Source: Enoplolaimus lenunculus (taxonomy: Eukaryota; Nematoda; Enoplea; Enoplida; Thoracostomopsidae). Taken from it: DNA of 64,000 nucleotides. The DNA lies in NCBI GenBank assembly GCA_030248215.1, contig JASANG010000765.1, forward strand, positions 57,175-121,174. The letters run 5' to 3'. Below, piece after piece: positions 47,302-59,500 of this stretch; position 1 is the stretch's first letter, and each line of letters begins with the position of its first letter. Position numbers and translations under genes: made by a program. The notes under the pieces are model-generated. The model did no database searches. It saw only the letters and a program-made list of their open reading frames with translations, and was not told the DNA's origin.

Positions 47302-48790
47302 CTTAAAACAAAACAGACTATTTATATTGGGCATTAAGGACACATGGTATCAAAAGACAAAAAATGATTCCACCGTTGCTAACAAGCGATAATTAAAGAT
47401 TGTTTATATAAATTTGTCATTCTATAAACCTTACAAACATATCAATTTTATTAGAGTTTTTAGCGTTGGTGCAAAACATACGTATTTACTTTAGCTAGTA
47501 AAAAATTTTCAAAAGCATTTTTTCCAGTGAAATTTTTCAAAAATTTCACTGTTATATTTCGCAACAAAATTTTTATATTAGTATAATCCATAGAATCACT
47601 AAAATAAGGTTACGTCGAGAAAAATTCACAAAAATTGGCATAAAAACTTTAGAATTCTTCAAACGCTGAAAGAAAATTTGGAATACAAAATTTTTAGTTT
47701 GTCTTTTGGCCTCTCGTAAACTTTTTACCACATTTCAAGTTTAATCTGCTGTATAGACATGGCTAGGTCATTTGTCAACCTTAAGCCTAAGGTTAAAGTT
47801 AAGCATAATTAGGAGTTGAGCCGTCTTTTATCTTGTTATAAATTTCATTTCGTTTCAGTACCGAATCTGTATGCGCAGAATTCCTTAGTTTCATCAAAAA
47901 TAATTGGCTAAGTGGGGACCACCTAAAATCTATAACCACGAGTCATTATGTTCATATGATGCTCTTAGGTAAAGGTTAAAAGCACCTAAGTCTAGTTCCA
48001 AGTTATACTTGTAGGCAGCTCTGCCACTCTTAAATATATTTCAATATAAAAACTAAAACGCAAACTAAAACCCTAAATCAAAACTACACCTTAAGGGAGT
48101 CCCGGGCTCCACCTAGTCACTCTTAGAACTTAAGTTAGGCTTAGGCGTTGCTACAAGGCATAAAATTGTAAGAACCGATGCTATGGCGGCTGCGTCCGCA
48201 ATATAAACTTATCTGGGCCCTGCGTGGCCATTGAGTAATATTTCATATTGTTTTGGCCAACTTTGCGTGAAAGGACATAGCTAGGCTATGTCAGCATCAA
48301 CATGGTCCTTATTATGTTGTTGTTGGTGTTGTTGTTGTTGTTGTTGTAATATTATTGTTGTTGTTGATGTGGTAGGATTTGTGTACAAGATGGGTAGGTC
48401 TGGACCTAAAGTAGCATCGGCTGACACCCAATTGTGGGTGTCGTTCTGTATGCAAATTAGGTCGAGACGCACAGGGAAAAGCCGGGACCGGAATCATTAT
48501 TAGTTTTTAGCTGGTACGTGTCGGTGAATTCTTGGTATTCCTGGAGCTTATAGTTTTTTATATTTTCTTGTGTTCACAGTTTGACGGAGTAGCGACTTGC
48601 ATTGGGTAAGTAAGGCTTGATTGCATTGAACTTAGGAATTGTCACGGTGGCTTAAGAATGTGAAGGAAACCACGGTGTACGGTTATTATCGGAATAGCAC
48701 AGGGCACTTTGGTTACCCAGTGTTAAGTACTAATGTCAAGTGTTAATTGGGAACTTGGGAATTAAAGGAGAACATGGGATAACGTAGTCT

Positions 48791-48935
48791 AGTAAATCTA
48801 ACGGGGTTAGGTTTACTATTCTACAACGGATTGGCCAAATCTAACCGGGTTAGATTGGTCGGAAAATTTGGTGTATCTCTAACGGGGTTAGAGTGCACGG
48901 TTAAAAATAGAGTGTAATTCTAACGGGGTTAGGAT
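48791..48935 (+). other. Cluster of four stem-loops sharing TCTAAC-GGG-GTTAG
   Basis: Four inverted repeats centred near 48804, 48847, 48885 and 48925, all with loop (C/G)GG. Stems are GTAAATCTAAC/GTTAGGTTTAC, CCAAATCTAAC/GTTAGATTGG, TCTCTAAC/GTTAGAG and GTGTAATTCTAAC/GTTAGGATTGCAC. Outer stem bases differ between copies but stay paired, often T on the left against G on the right. This suggests a structured transcript read from the + strand. Function unknown. Confidence 0.6.
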
Positions 48936-49378
48936 TGCACGGACTCTGGGAAATAGTGAAAGTATTGGTATCGGTGAAGCCAGTGGCTGAACTAAAGGGA
49001 TTCAGGCATAGACTTAAAGATTTCGGATCAGACTACAAGTGAAATTGCATAACCTGTAATTTGCTTGTATTAATCGGTGTTATAAAGGATTTGGGAGGGT
49101 TAATAAACAGTTACCGGCCGCGTTACTAAATTAGAGCGAATAGCGTACATCGCGAAAGAACTGCATAAAAGGCGTGATACAGGATACCGGGCTTAGTTAA
49201 AATCACGAACTTCTCACAATATATTATATACAAAACTTAAACATCCTCAGCGGTTTGAGTACAAGTAAACGTAACAGTAGTGAGATTATTGATGAGCCTT
49301 ATACAACAGCAGCCCGAATAAGATGGGTTGCTGCTAGTTATTTTAAAGCTTCTACTAACTTTGCGTGGTCCAGGAATC

Positions 49379-49379
<1 letters not shown>

Positions 49380-49443
<64 letters not shown>
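49380..49443. repeat. (TA)n microsatellite
   Basis: An uninterrupted TA dinucleotide tract of about 31 repeats, directly followed by CTCTAATTAGGG. Confidence 0.97.
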
Positions 49444-49444
<1 letters not shown>

Positions 49445-52058
49445 TCTAATTAGGGTGTATAATTGACATTAATGGACATTATATAATTAACAATGTTACA
49501 CTCTGTTCGTTCTCTGACTCTAATTGAATTAGGGATACAGAGTATTACAGACACTTATTCATTAAGACGTGAAATACGGATCCACACTTCATCCCTTTAT
49601 TATTCAGTACTACAGTAGTTGAAAATTGAAATTAAGTTGAATGCAGCTATGAACATACCTTTGCAACCGTGCAACATTACGAACTAGCAATATCAATATA
49701 AACAGCAGTTGTATGGACGTCTCGCGTATCATTTCAACTCAACTGACTATTAATGTTATAAACAACTTTTTAAAGTATATACAAGAAAGACAGAGACCAA
49801 ATATATTTGAACAAAGCAGGGGCCACAACAATTTACATGCAGAGTGGCAGAAACTGCAGTTTCACTGCCAAAGTTTTCAACTTGAAAACTGACTTTTCAA
49901 AACGTGGTTTAAATTTCTATATAATGAAAAATTAATTATATAAAAAATTTCAATTCCCGTTTTCGCGTTCAAAAGATAAAAACCATTCCTGCTGATTAAA
50001 ATTGTGCCAGTTAGAAATTTAAAATAAATTTTAAGTCAATTTTCTTTAAAGCAATAAATCGAAAACAACAAATTCCGTTACAGAGAATTGCATTTTCTGT
50101 TAGGTATCGTTGTAGATGGAAACGGAATTGTAAATGAAAAACACGTGATTATTGAATGAAACAAATTCCAACAAACCATTATTCTATAAAAATGAAATAA
50201 TGCAACGCAGGGCGAATTCAGTTAAACCTCGTCTGTCAATTGTCACCCAAATACTAGGTGGGTAAAGGCGCATAATTTATACCCGATCCAGCTTTAACGC
50301 CCTCTAGTTTTGGTCGTCTTCGTCAGTTGCTAACGGGTTTTAGAATTTTTTCTTATGTTAATGATGTTTTCCTTAAGACGCCTTTTGAATATTTATATAG
50401 ATATAGTTGTGTATATAAGATATGTGTGTCATTTAAGGTTTCGAGATTTTACTAAAATTACAGAGTAAACATCAGGCCCGTAGCTAGCTCACCTTGCTAG
50501 GAAAGGCTAAAAATTTTCAGGAGGTGTATACAAGGGTTTTGTTGACTTCCATGCAAGATTGAAAATTATCCAGGGCGGCCAAAATTTTTCCAGGGTGGGC
50601 CTGAGCCTTCACTGCTCCCCGTTGGATGCAGGTCTGGTATAGATTTGTAAAACAGGAATGGTTAGCAGAGAAGGCACAGAGATATATACCAGGAACAAAA
50701 TTTTTTCCATTAACAGAAGTTGTTTAACACAGTCAATAAATGCTTTCTGCCTGGGGATGAAGATGTTCGTTGGACGAATAGCCACTGCCCCCTCTTAGTG
50801 GCGGCGTTGACAGAGAGTTTTAAAAACATTTTTCTGCAATAATATAAAGATTATCTTTATATGCAATGAAAGCATCCAATAAAGAATGCTAAACCAGCAT
50901 CAAAACCAATTTCTATACTTAAAAATCAGTCAATATATATGCATGAAACCTTAATTGAAAAAAATTAACTCGGCGTTGTCAAGTGAACCAACTATAAAAC
51001 ATCAAACATTATTCATCTTCCAAAACAACACTTTCCACTGCTACAAACCTTTTACAACTTGTAATTCATAACAAATTACCTCTGAATCTGTGTCCGCTAC
51101 GGTAAACAATGATACAACAAATTGTTAATAATTTTATATTACTTAAACCATAATACCAAAAAATATTAAATTATATATTAAGTATAAGCTTTGCCAGAAT
51201 ATTGGGCACGGGTGCTCAAGTCGGGTATGCCAAAACGAACATTTTTCTACAGCGATAAACTAGTGACAATTACTACGCAGTTAGAAAATTGTTTACTTTA
51301 TATATCAATTTATCTGAAAATTGCATATTTGAATCGAGTCGGGCGCATCTGAAGTTCAGAACTCCACTGTAATTATTTGTCGGTGTCCATGGTTTTGATT
51401 TAATTAAAACACTGGCTGCCAAACGAAATAGTTATTTGGCTTTTAACATTGTACACGAGCTATGCAACAAAGGAATTTTGATAAATTGAAATATTTTTAT
51501 ATTTTCTGCTACACGATTTAATTTTATTACTTTTCATACGTCGTTCTCCGTTTCTATTTCGTATTCTAGAACATCCCTTTCTCCTAAAACACACAACAAA
51601 ACAGTAATTGCAGAAATAGGACTCCTCATGCACATTAAAGATTTGATTTTATCGAGTTGAACCAAACTAAGCACCATATTTTAAACATTATTTTAAATAG
51701 AGGAGGTAGATACAATATCATGTCGCGGGAGATGTTACTTTTTGGGCATCGAAATTTAGCAGGTTTTAAAGTATACTTAGCAATTACTTCCGATACCTTA
51801 AGGCTCCCAAATTGCACTGAAGTCGCAATATTTTTGAATAAGTTCTGTATTAACATAATATTTTTCAGCCGTTTAGCTAGAAAACACATTCTAAACTTCG
51901 CGATGGATGATTTGTATCAACAATTTTAAGCACGGCGCGGGTGTGAATACACTCCGCGGTATATGCTAACTTTAAGCATATAATCAGACCATTTAACGCC
52001 CCTGTTCAAAAACACAGTCGAGCCAGAATCGAACGCAGTCACTCGAATGTGCTCTTAC

Positions 52059-52183
52059 TTTTTACCATCGTCGGCAACTGGCTTGTAATGCTGAAAGTTG
52101 CCGTCTGAAGCTTTGCAACTTGTTTGTAGTACGCGCGATCTTTTGCAGGCATCCAAAAGTAAGATGTACGAAACAGCTTCCAT
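52059..52183 (-). CDS. Candidate first exon of the channel/mucin gene
   Basis: An ATG at 52183 opens MEAVSYILLLDACKRS and runs 41 codons to a good donor (AAAAA|GTAAGA). Its two trailing bases are in phase with mini-exon A at 47301. The hydrophobic stretch is short for a signal peptide and there is no homology support, so this is a guess from phase and splice signal only. Confidence 0.25.
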
Positions 52184-52639
52184 AGATACTGGAGCAGCAA
52201 AATGTTTTAATTCAACGCGACTTACAGAGTCTGTACAAATGGTATTTATAAATTTTATACAAAGGCCTCTGTTTTTGAGTACCGCATGAAATTTGATGTT
52301 TCAAGAACGTTTTAGTAACGTAGGAGAATTACATTGCTAAAACGTGGCCAGAGAACAATAGATAGTTCATTCAAAAGATGTTTTCAGTAAAACTAAAACG
52401 TGACCTTTATTTAAAGTATCTATTTTAGTGCTGTATGTACTACGGTAGTAATGTAAAACTTGGGTATAGTTTAGGATCGTTTTTGGTTTTGTAGATCTGT
52501 TATTTACGTTTTAAACGCGGCTAATCTGAAATCTCCACATAGAAATTTGTTTGTCCTAATGAAGTCATGCACCACGTACACAAAAGCTTCCATATTCGAA
52601 CCACATGCTTTAGGTTTAGGCTAAGCTTACGCTTAGGTT

Positions 52640-52908
52640 TAACCCCTTCTCACATTGAATTGCCTGTAGACAACTCAGCGCAGTGTATATACGTTAAATA
52701 GTAAATATCGCACCGTGTTTAGCAATTGCAACACGTATACATAGTACTAAATCAGCACAAGACGTGAGAGCCCCCTCGTGCTCGAGCGTCAGGCTCCTAT
52801 AGCTGAGTGGTGATGGTATACGCCTCCCACTCCAGTCACTGGAGTTCGAATCCTAGCATAAAAGTAGGACTCAGCGGAAATAGAAAATATTCATGTGAGA
52901 AAGGGTTA
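52640..52908 (+). mobile_element. 269-bp TIR element with internal tRNA-like sequence, copy 1
   Basis: Ends are TAACCCCTTCTCACAT and ATGTGAGAAAGGGTTA, nearly perfect 16-bp inverted repeats. Inside, 52793-52860 has a tRNA-like A box (TAGCTGAGTGGTGATGG) and B box (GAGTTCGAATCC). The combination of TIRs and an internal Pol III-type promoter is unusual. Confidence 0.75.
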
Positions 52909-52935
52909 AGCGAAAAATTTTCAGTTTACTATCTA

Positions 52936-53204
52936 TAACCCCTTCTCACATTGAGTTGCCTGTAGGTAACTCAGCGCAGTGTATATACGTTAAATAGTAT
53001 ATATCGCACCGTGTTTAACAATTGCAACACGTATACATAGTACTAAATCACCACAAGACGTGAGAGGCCCCTCGGGCTCGAGCGCCAAGCTCCTATAGCT
53101 GAGTGGTGATGGTATACGCCTCCCACTCCAGTCACTGGAGTTCGAATCCTAGCATAAAAGTAGGTCTCAGGAGAAATAGAAAATATTCATGTGAGAAAGG
53201 GTTA
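52936..53204 (+). mobile_element. 269-bp TIR element with internal tRNA-like sequence, copy 2
   Basis: Same length and same ends as the 52640 copy, about 95% identical by eye, and separated from it by 27 bp. The tRNA-like part is at about 53093-53160. Confidence 0.75.
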
Positions 53205-53330
53205 AGAAAGATTTACTCATAAATCAAATCCTGAACCTATGGCTAAAGCCCTAATGTTAAATGGGGGAGGACCGTGAATAATATCCGAGTGCTAAATCGA
53301 TATCCCACTATGACTTTGTATCCGGTGTAA

Positions 53331-53528
53331 CTATACCTTCCCAATGGATTTCACTTTTCCTGTTCGATATGAGTAAAAAAGTTTGCCAACACGATACAGA
53401 GCGACTCCAGGTATGAATGCAATTGACGATAAGCAAAGCATCCAACCCATGGCTTCTGCCCACGGCGGGTACTCGTACAACTCGTATTTTGTCGGTTTCA
53501 AAGTTGCCACAGTTGCGACAAAAATAAT
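53331..53528 (-). CDS. SLC6 last visible exon: TM12 and C-terminus
   Basis: Acceptor TTTTGCTTTTCAG, then [52 protein letters not shown] and a short basic tail ending SIGKV and TAG at 53331. The tail is short for the family. Confidence 0.88.
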   Translation of the reverse strand: MIFVATVATLKPTKYELYEYPPWAEAMGWMLCLSSIAFIPGVALYRVGKLFYSYRTGKVKSIGKV

Positions 53529-56500
53529 CTGAAAAGCAAAACACAAAACATTATCCGCATCACAAGTAAGCTACGTTTTAGCATTTTTCGAAATAACGGT
53601 ACAAGGACTGTAACAGCAGTATAAGCATATTCCTAAGCCTAAACCAATGTTTTCGCTTCAACGTTAGGAAAAGTCTATAACAAAGTGTAGGCTTAAAGCT
53701 AAGTCTAAGCCTAAAGAAAACGTTGTTTAAAAGCTTTAAGCTTACTAGTAGCAGTCCCGTGGAGTAACGGTTCACCGCACGCCACTGACAGTACGTTGCT
53801 TGATTGCGAGACCGTACGTTATGCACTGTTTAAGGCTTACATTTAAGTTCGCAATTAACCGCTGATCTTGGGATAGACGAATGTCAGTCAATCTTAGTTG
53901 TTTTAAGTTGGTTAATCTACAGTTTTAGGCTTAATGGGCATGCAGTAGTTTACATATAGTATGTGGACGTTCTCTATGACGTCTGCAGATTCTCTCGATA
54001 AGGGTATATTTGTTCTTTAGCTGGAATAGAAGTGGTTAAAATTTAGACGTATTAATACATTCCGTGTAGTTTTATATATTACATCTAAGGGTCAAAATAG
54101 TAAACTTAATTTTTTAATAATTACGGCAACGGTTAAAAATTTTATTACAATGTTAAACATGCTGACTATTTACCATTTATAATACCAAAGCTTAATTCAC
54201 ACGTGCAGGTATTTGCAGTAAGAATTCACAGCTACAGTTCGCAAGTGCAAACTTTTGCATCTATAGCTAACAGCTGTCACTTGCAGTTGTCAATTTCTTA
54301 CCGAAATTTTGAACAACATTAGACAGCTACGAGTTCCCGCAGCAAAAACTTGCACGTGCAAGTTGCTGGTGAAATTTGTAAATTTTTTCTGTCAGCAAGT
54401 CCATCTGCAAGTTCCAACTGCGAGCCCTCGCTACAACGCGTTGGACGTCTGTATGGTGCTTTTACGCGTCCCAATTTGTTCAAGCGAAATATTCTACTTA
54501 CCATTAAGCTGAAAGGGGATACAAAAAGCCACATGACGGCCCAATACCTTGACTGATGTCGCTGCATCATGTATTCGATGTCGTGTTTGAAAGCAAACAC
54601 TCCTGAAAGAAAAATAAACAGCGTCTAGTAAGAATATTTAAAGATGGCTTGAATATCAATAATAACACATTAATTTGGGGGAGTAGTGGTTCCGGATAAA
54701 AATAATACTCATTTATTTATGAAAGTAATTCAATAACAGTTATATTTGTGGAAACTTAGCTATCGGATTCAAGATCAAGAGTGCTGTAGCTGATCCTGAA
54801 TAAACGCATAATTCGAACTCTTTGTGATTAATACATGTCAAGCAGGATACCAACGGAACTTTAACTTCGGATCCAGTTTCGGTAGAGTACAAGGTGTCAT
54901 ATGTTTATTTTAGTCAGACGGTAAAAAGCAATATATTACAATAGTAAGTGCAATCTGTTTAAGCAAGTATTAATAAACCAGCAATATAGAATATAAACAT
55001 GATTCTGGTATCATCTTGCGAACAGAAATATTGGAAAAATCATACCTATATTTTCTAACCAATCTTTAGCGGTTTCGAATTGCGTCCAGTCATACAAATT
55101 TTGCTCTAAATACAAAGATTCAAATATAGAACGCGATGATTTAAAAAGACTAAGAAGATGACTAAACACTTCAGATAAAGTCCGCTTTTGTGTGTAATTA
55201 CTGCAACTCGAATTAAACCCTAATTGGAATCAATATGCAATTGCGCAACCGGATAGTATTCAGGGACAAGGTGGCTTAACCCCTGCTGTACATTTCAACC
55301 TGACCTTTCATATAGATGTTATTGTTATTTTTGGAGATGCTCCAAAGATTTTACTAGAAAAACTTCGGCAAGTTGTCAGAAAAAACGTGTAGATTAGCCA
55401 GATATGGTTCAATATTTCCTTTAGGAACGTAACTGCAGATTAAAGATTTTCCTAAGCCTGCGCCTAAGTGCTTAAAATGTAATCTGGGCATAAGCAGAAA
55501 AAATTGTGTAAAATCTAAGCCTACTTCTTTTACAGTTCCTTTTTAGGCTTAACCTAATGTGCAAATTAGTCTGCAAATAAACGGCTTAGAATTTTAAAAC
55601 CCCAAAGTGACGATAACATCCCAGGATCATATGCTTTCAAGCATGAAAAACGATCAAAATCTGTTCAGCGGTTCCTGAGATTTTTGTCGGATCGACAGAC
55701 GGACGAACATCCACTTTCGATTGTCGAGTACAAAACAAAAAACGCTTCACGAATCTCCGAGCTTCGTTTACTGACACAACTGAACAATTTCTTAATCGAC
55801 AGGAAAAACGCAAAGCTCTGTCCATACAAACTTACTGTAGAATATAGATACAAGGAACAATTCAAGCATTGCAATTAGTATCAGTCCCCAAGTCGCCGAA
55901 TAGCTGTCGAACAGATGAAACCAATAAATTCCGTTCTATAGAATACAACAATGTAGTTTCACTTTAAATGTTCTTGTACATTTCAGTGCGCATTTTGCTT
56001 TAAGCTTTAGTTTAGGGTAAAGAAAAATATTATCTGTGCCTAAAGCTTTCACTAAGCCTATGTTATAAGCTTAAACGTGGAGGTACGTGCAGAAGTTTCA
56101 GAATACAATGCAGCTTTGAATATAAAACTTATTATAACATAATTATTTTGCCCAAAATTGTTGACGTTAACATTGAAGTTGTAGTTAACCAACAATCCAA
56201 CTCTGTCTAGGTATCTGTTCACTGTCGTGACCCGAATAATAGTAGGGTTTGATATTTATTTTGTTCCTCCATTGGGTTCCCGCTGTACTTCGTTTACGAA
56301 CTGTTATTTATGTTTAATTTACGCATGGTAGTTGGACGCAACACCTTGCTTTTTTATATTATTTCTCTTAAGCAACACTGACTTACTACAATGCATTTTT
56401 ATTGATTGTGATGCCCGTTAGTCATTTTCCTGGAGTTAATCGAGTTTATGCGACTCATCTAAGTGTCTGTTTCATATTTGGGAGTAAGCTTTTCTCTTTT

Positions 56501-59500
56501 TTTTTTCGTTTTTGTCCCTATAAAATTTTGCTCTACATTTAATGGGCCCTTTTTTAGGAAACAAACAAATTGATTGGGACTCAAACTAACACCCCTTTTA
56601 TTCGGGTCACTGCAATAGGCGCCACATTTTTTTAAATTCAAAACATTTTCTAGGTTGCAGTACTTAAGCTATTCCTACTCGTTTTACATTTAAAACATAT
56701 CTTTATGACAACCCCACTTACTCAATTTGGTTATGTAATAAGAATATTTTGCTCAGCTCTAAAGTATTAGTCAACCATTTGAGCGAAAAGAACTGTCTAA
56801 CTTTTTTACACCATTACATCGTTATTAATACACGTTAGCTATTCGATTAACAAATTTTGCTAGCATTGCGGGATTTAGTGCTATCGTAATAGTGTTCAGT
56901 GGTTCATGCTAACAGATATTGCAACTCTATTAGAACCGAATTCATATTTCCAATTGTCCATTTCACAAAAGCTTTCATATTTTACGCTTCACTCATTAAA
57001 CTGCTAAGTGCCAGCCGGGTACAACTACATTATTAACAAGTTAATGATCGGGACGGGACTCTTGGAACCCTTATTGACGTAAAAATTTCACATGCCAATA
57101 TTCCATAAAAAGAATACCTGAAGTGTAAAAATTGTGCCTGCAGAAAACATTCCAAAACAACAACAACCAATCACTTTAACCTTATGATCACGTAGTCTGA
57201 CCCATGTGTCAAGTATAGCAGTTGTTACCGTTTCGACCATTGAAAACTAAAATAACATCGAGAATCTATAAATGATTATAAACACGAGGTCACTTTTGCA
57301 AGTCCTCCGCCAAGCTTAATCCGACTATTGAACACGCACCCCAGAGGTCACTTTTGCAAGTCCTCCGCCAAGCTTAATCCGACTATTGAACACGCACCCC
57401 AGAGGTCACTTTTGCAAGTCCTCCGCCAAGCTTAATCCGACTATTGAACACGCACCCCAGAGGTCACTTTTGCAAGTCCTCCGCCAAGCTTAATCCGACT
57501 ATTGAACACGCACCCCAGAGGTCACTTTTGCAAGTCCTCCGCCAAGCTTAATCCGACTATTGAACACGCACCCCAGACGCTTTAGGGTTAGGAAGAAGTC
57601 TAAGCTTTTGCTAAGCCTTTTGGTAAACCGCAGGATAACCATTAAGCTTGAATGTAGTGGGAAGTGTACAATGCGCCTACGCTTAAGTCCTGACAAACTA
57701 AATACCTAAGTTTAATCCTGATCTTGAGTCCAAGCCTAGCTCAAAATATAAATATGCCTATAGCTTTGAAGATTCCAAAAACAGGTGGGAAAGTGAACAC
57801 GAGGTGATAAATGTATATATGCAAATTATTTTATTTCTCAACTTCTGCTGTCTGTCAAAAAATTATAAACTTTTGGTAACTCTAGTTACTAAAATACGAG
57901 TGGAAATTAACTCACCAGTTGAACTAAAAATAAACCAGATGGCGTAGAAACAGAAGTTGTTTCGGTTGTATAAACGCTACAGGAAAGTATGGAATGTTTT
58001 CAAAGCTTCTGTATTTTATTTTTCAGTTTTTGAGCTTGGAGCATTTTTGCTGTTGGTTCCTAACCACAAGCCATTTTTATTTTAATTTTGACAAAACATC
58101 AGTACGAAAACCTATGAGTCCGAATTTTTATGTTGAGGAAAACACCGAAATTTTTTGGGCTTTGTCTAAATACAGGTGGCAAATGGTAAAGAAATATTTC
58201 TTTGTTTTAACAAAAATTGCCCTCGGTGGTGGCGTTTCAACTGAAACCTTCCCCCGAACACTTGGAAGGGTAAGAAAAAATGCAACGCATGCAAAGTACA
58301 TTAAGATTGTATACTAAAGTTGAAATCGCGCACTCTTATTGAGCTACGTATCATTCAGTCTTGCTTGTCTTAACCTGACTGTCTAATCCAAGCGTTAGCA
58401 GCATAAAGAAAAACAGTGACGATAGAACGCATGCAAATCGATTACCAATACTTGGCGATAACTGAGCAAATGCTTCGGGATATACAATAAATGTTAGTCC
58501 TGTTCCTGGAACAAATGGTTGATTTTTACACGGATCCACATTGTTCGGATTAGTGATTTGACCCCCTTCTAGTTTTACAGTAAATCTTAGTCCTGCAGGT
58601 GGAACGAATGGTTGATTTTTATACGGATCCGCAGTGTTCGGATTCCTGATTTGACACCCTTCTATTTTTGGGCATATATATATGAATAGAATATTAACCC
58701 TGCGTCCGATCTCGTCCCAAACACTTGTTAATCAAATAAATAGTAAAGTAATACTAACTCATTTAATGAACAGCATAGTGACATAAAACTGTTAACTTGG
58801 GTCATTGATCATGGGTCAAAATGACCATTGTCCACAACCCATGAGCTACGAACGGTCAGGCGCAGGGTATATTCTTTTCGACACAAAATATGCCCAGTTG
58901 CAGTTGCATACTATGATGCAAAGATTATCCGCACTTGATTATGCTGAACGAGTCTAAGTATTGATGGCGATTTAGGTTAATACTAAGATTTTATAGAAGA
59001 TAATTTTTCAATCACGTCAGTAATTGTACTTATGATGATTATGTTTCAATTATTGTTGCCAAATTTGGTTCACATTGTCTCTGTAGGAAAATTTGAAGCA
59101 AAAAAATGTTTCAGTACCGCTTCTAATCAATTTGTTCACAGGTTTGTCGATATGTTTCGCCATGTATCCGACAAAAGAAAATATAACGCATCCGGCGAAA
59201 ACGCTCGTTAGACAGTTACCAATAGATACTATAAGTGCGTCCCTGAAAACTTCTACAGTACACATTAAGAAGAAATCTATTATATAATATTTAGCTCTGT
59301 TCGGTTTTGTCAAAGGCTGCGGTTTTGTCAAAGGCTGCGGTTTTGTCAAAGGCTGCGTTTAGTTGAAAACGATTTTCTGTTTTAATTTTTTTAAACATTT
59401 CAACTTCGCATGATCTCGCTTGGGTCTACAGCAAAATTTAAATTTCTCAAAAGGTTTGCAATGTTGCGGTCTTAAAATCCCACCGCTAAAAGCGGATTTC

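Larger units (their letters stand above)
45704..47635 (-). repeat. Tandem duplication of a ~700-bp genomic block
   Basis: 45704-46430 and 46929-47635 are highly similar through most of their length, including a long shared AT-rich tail (CAATTTTATTAGA..., AAAGCATTTTTTCCAGTGAA). Each block contains one copy of mini-exons A and B. About 500 bp of unrelated sequence separates them. Confidence 0.9.
47636..53330. other. Intergenic or 5' intron of the channel gene
   Basis: No exon is certain here. One candidate 5' exon is at 52183-52059. The rest holds a TTG/CAA microsatellite (48313-48365), a hairpin cluster (48791-48935), a (TA)n tract (49380-49443) and the paired tRNA-like elements at 52640 and 52936. 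Confidence 0.5.

Noticed and set aside
48281-48503. Poly-Gln ORF on the minus strand and Cys-rich ORF on the plus strand
   Set aside because: Both come from a short TTG/CAA microsatellite with no further coding signal.
57914-57981. Minus-strand exon-like segment with CTGTAG acceptor and GTGAGT donor
   Set aside because: The peptide [20 protein letters not shown] faintly recalls a membrane span, but it lies between two SLC6 exons that join directly in phase and would break the reading order.
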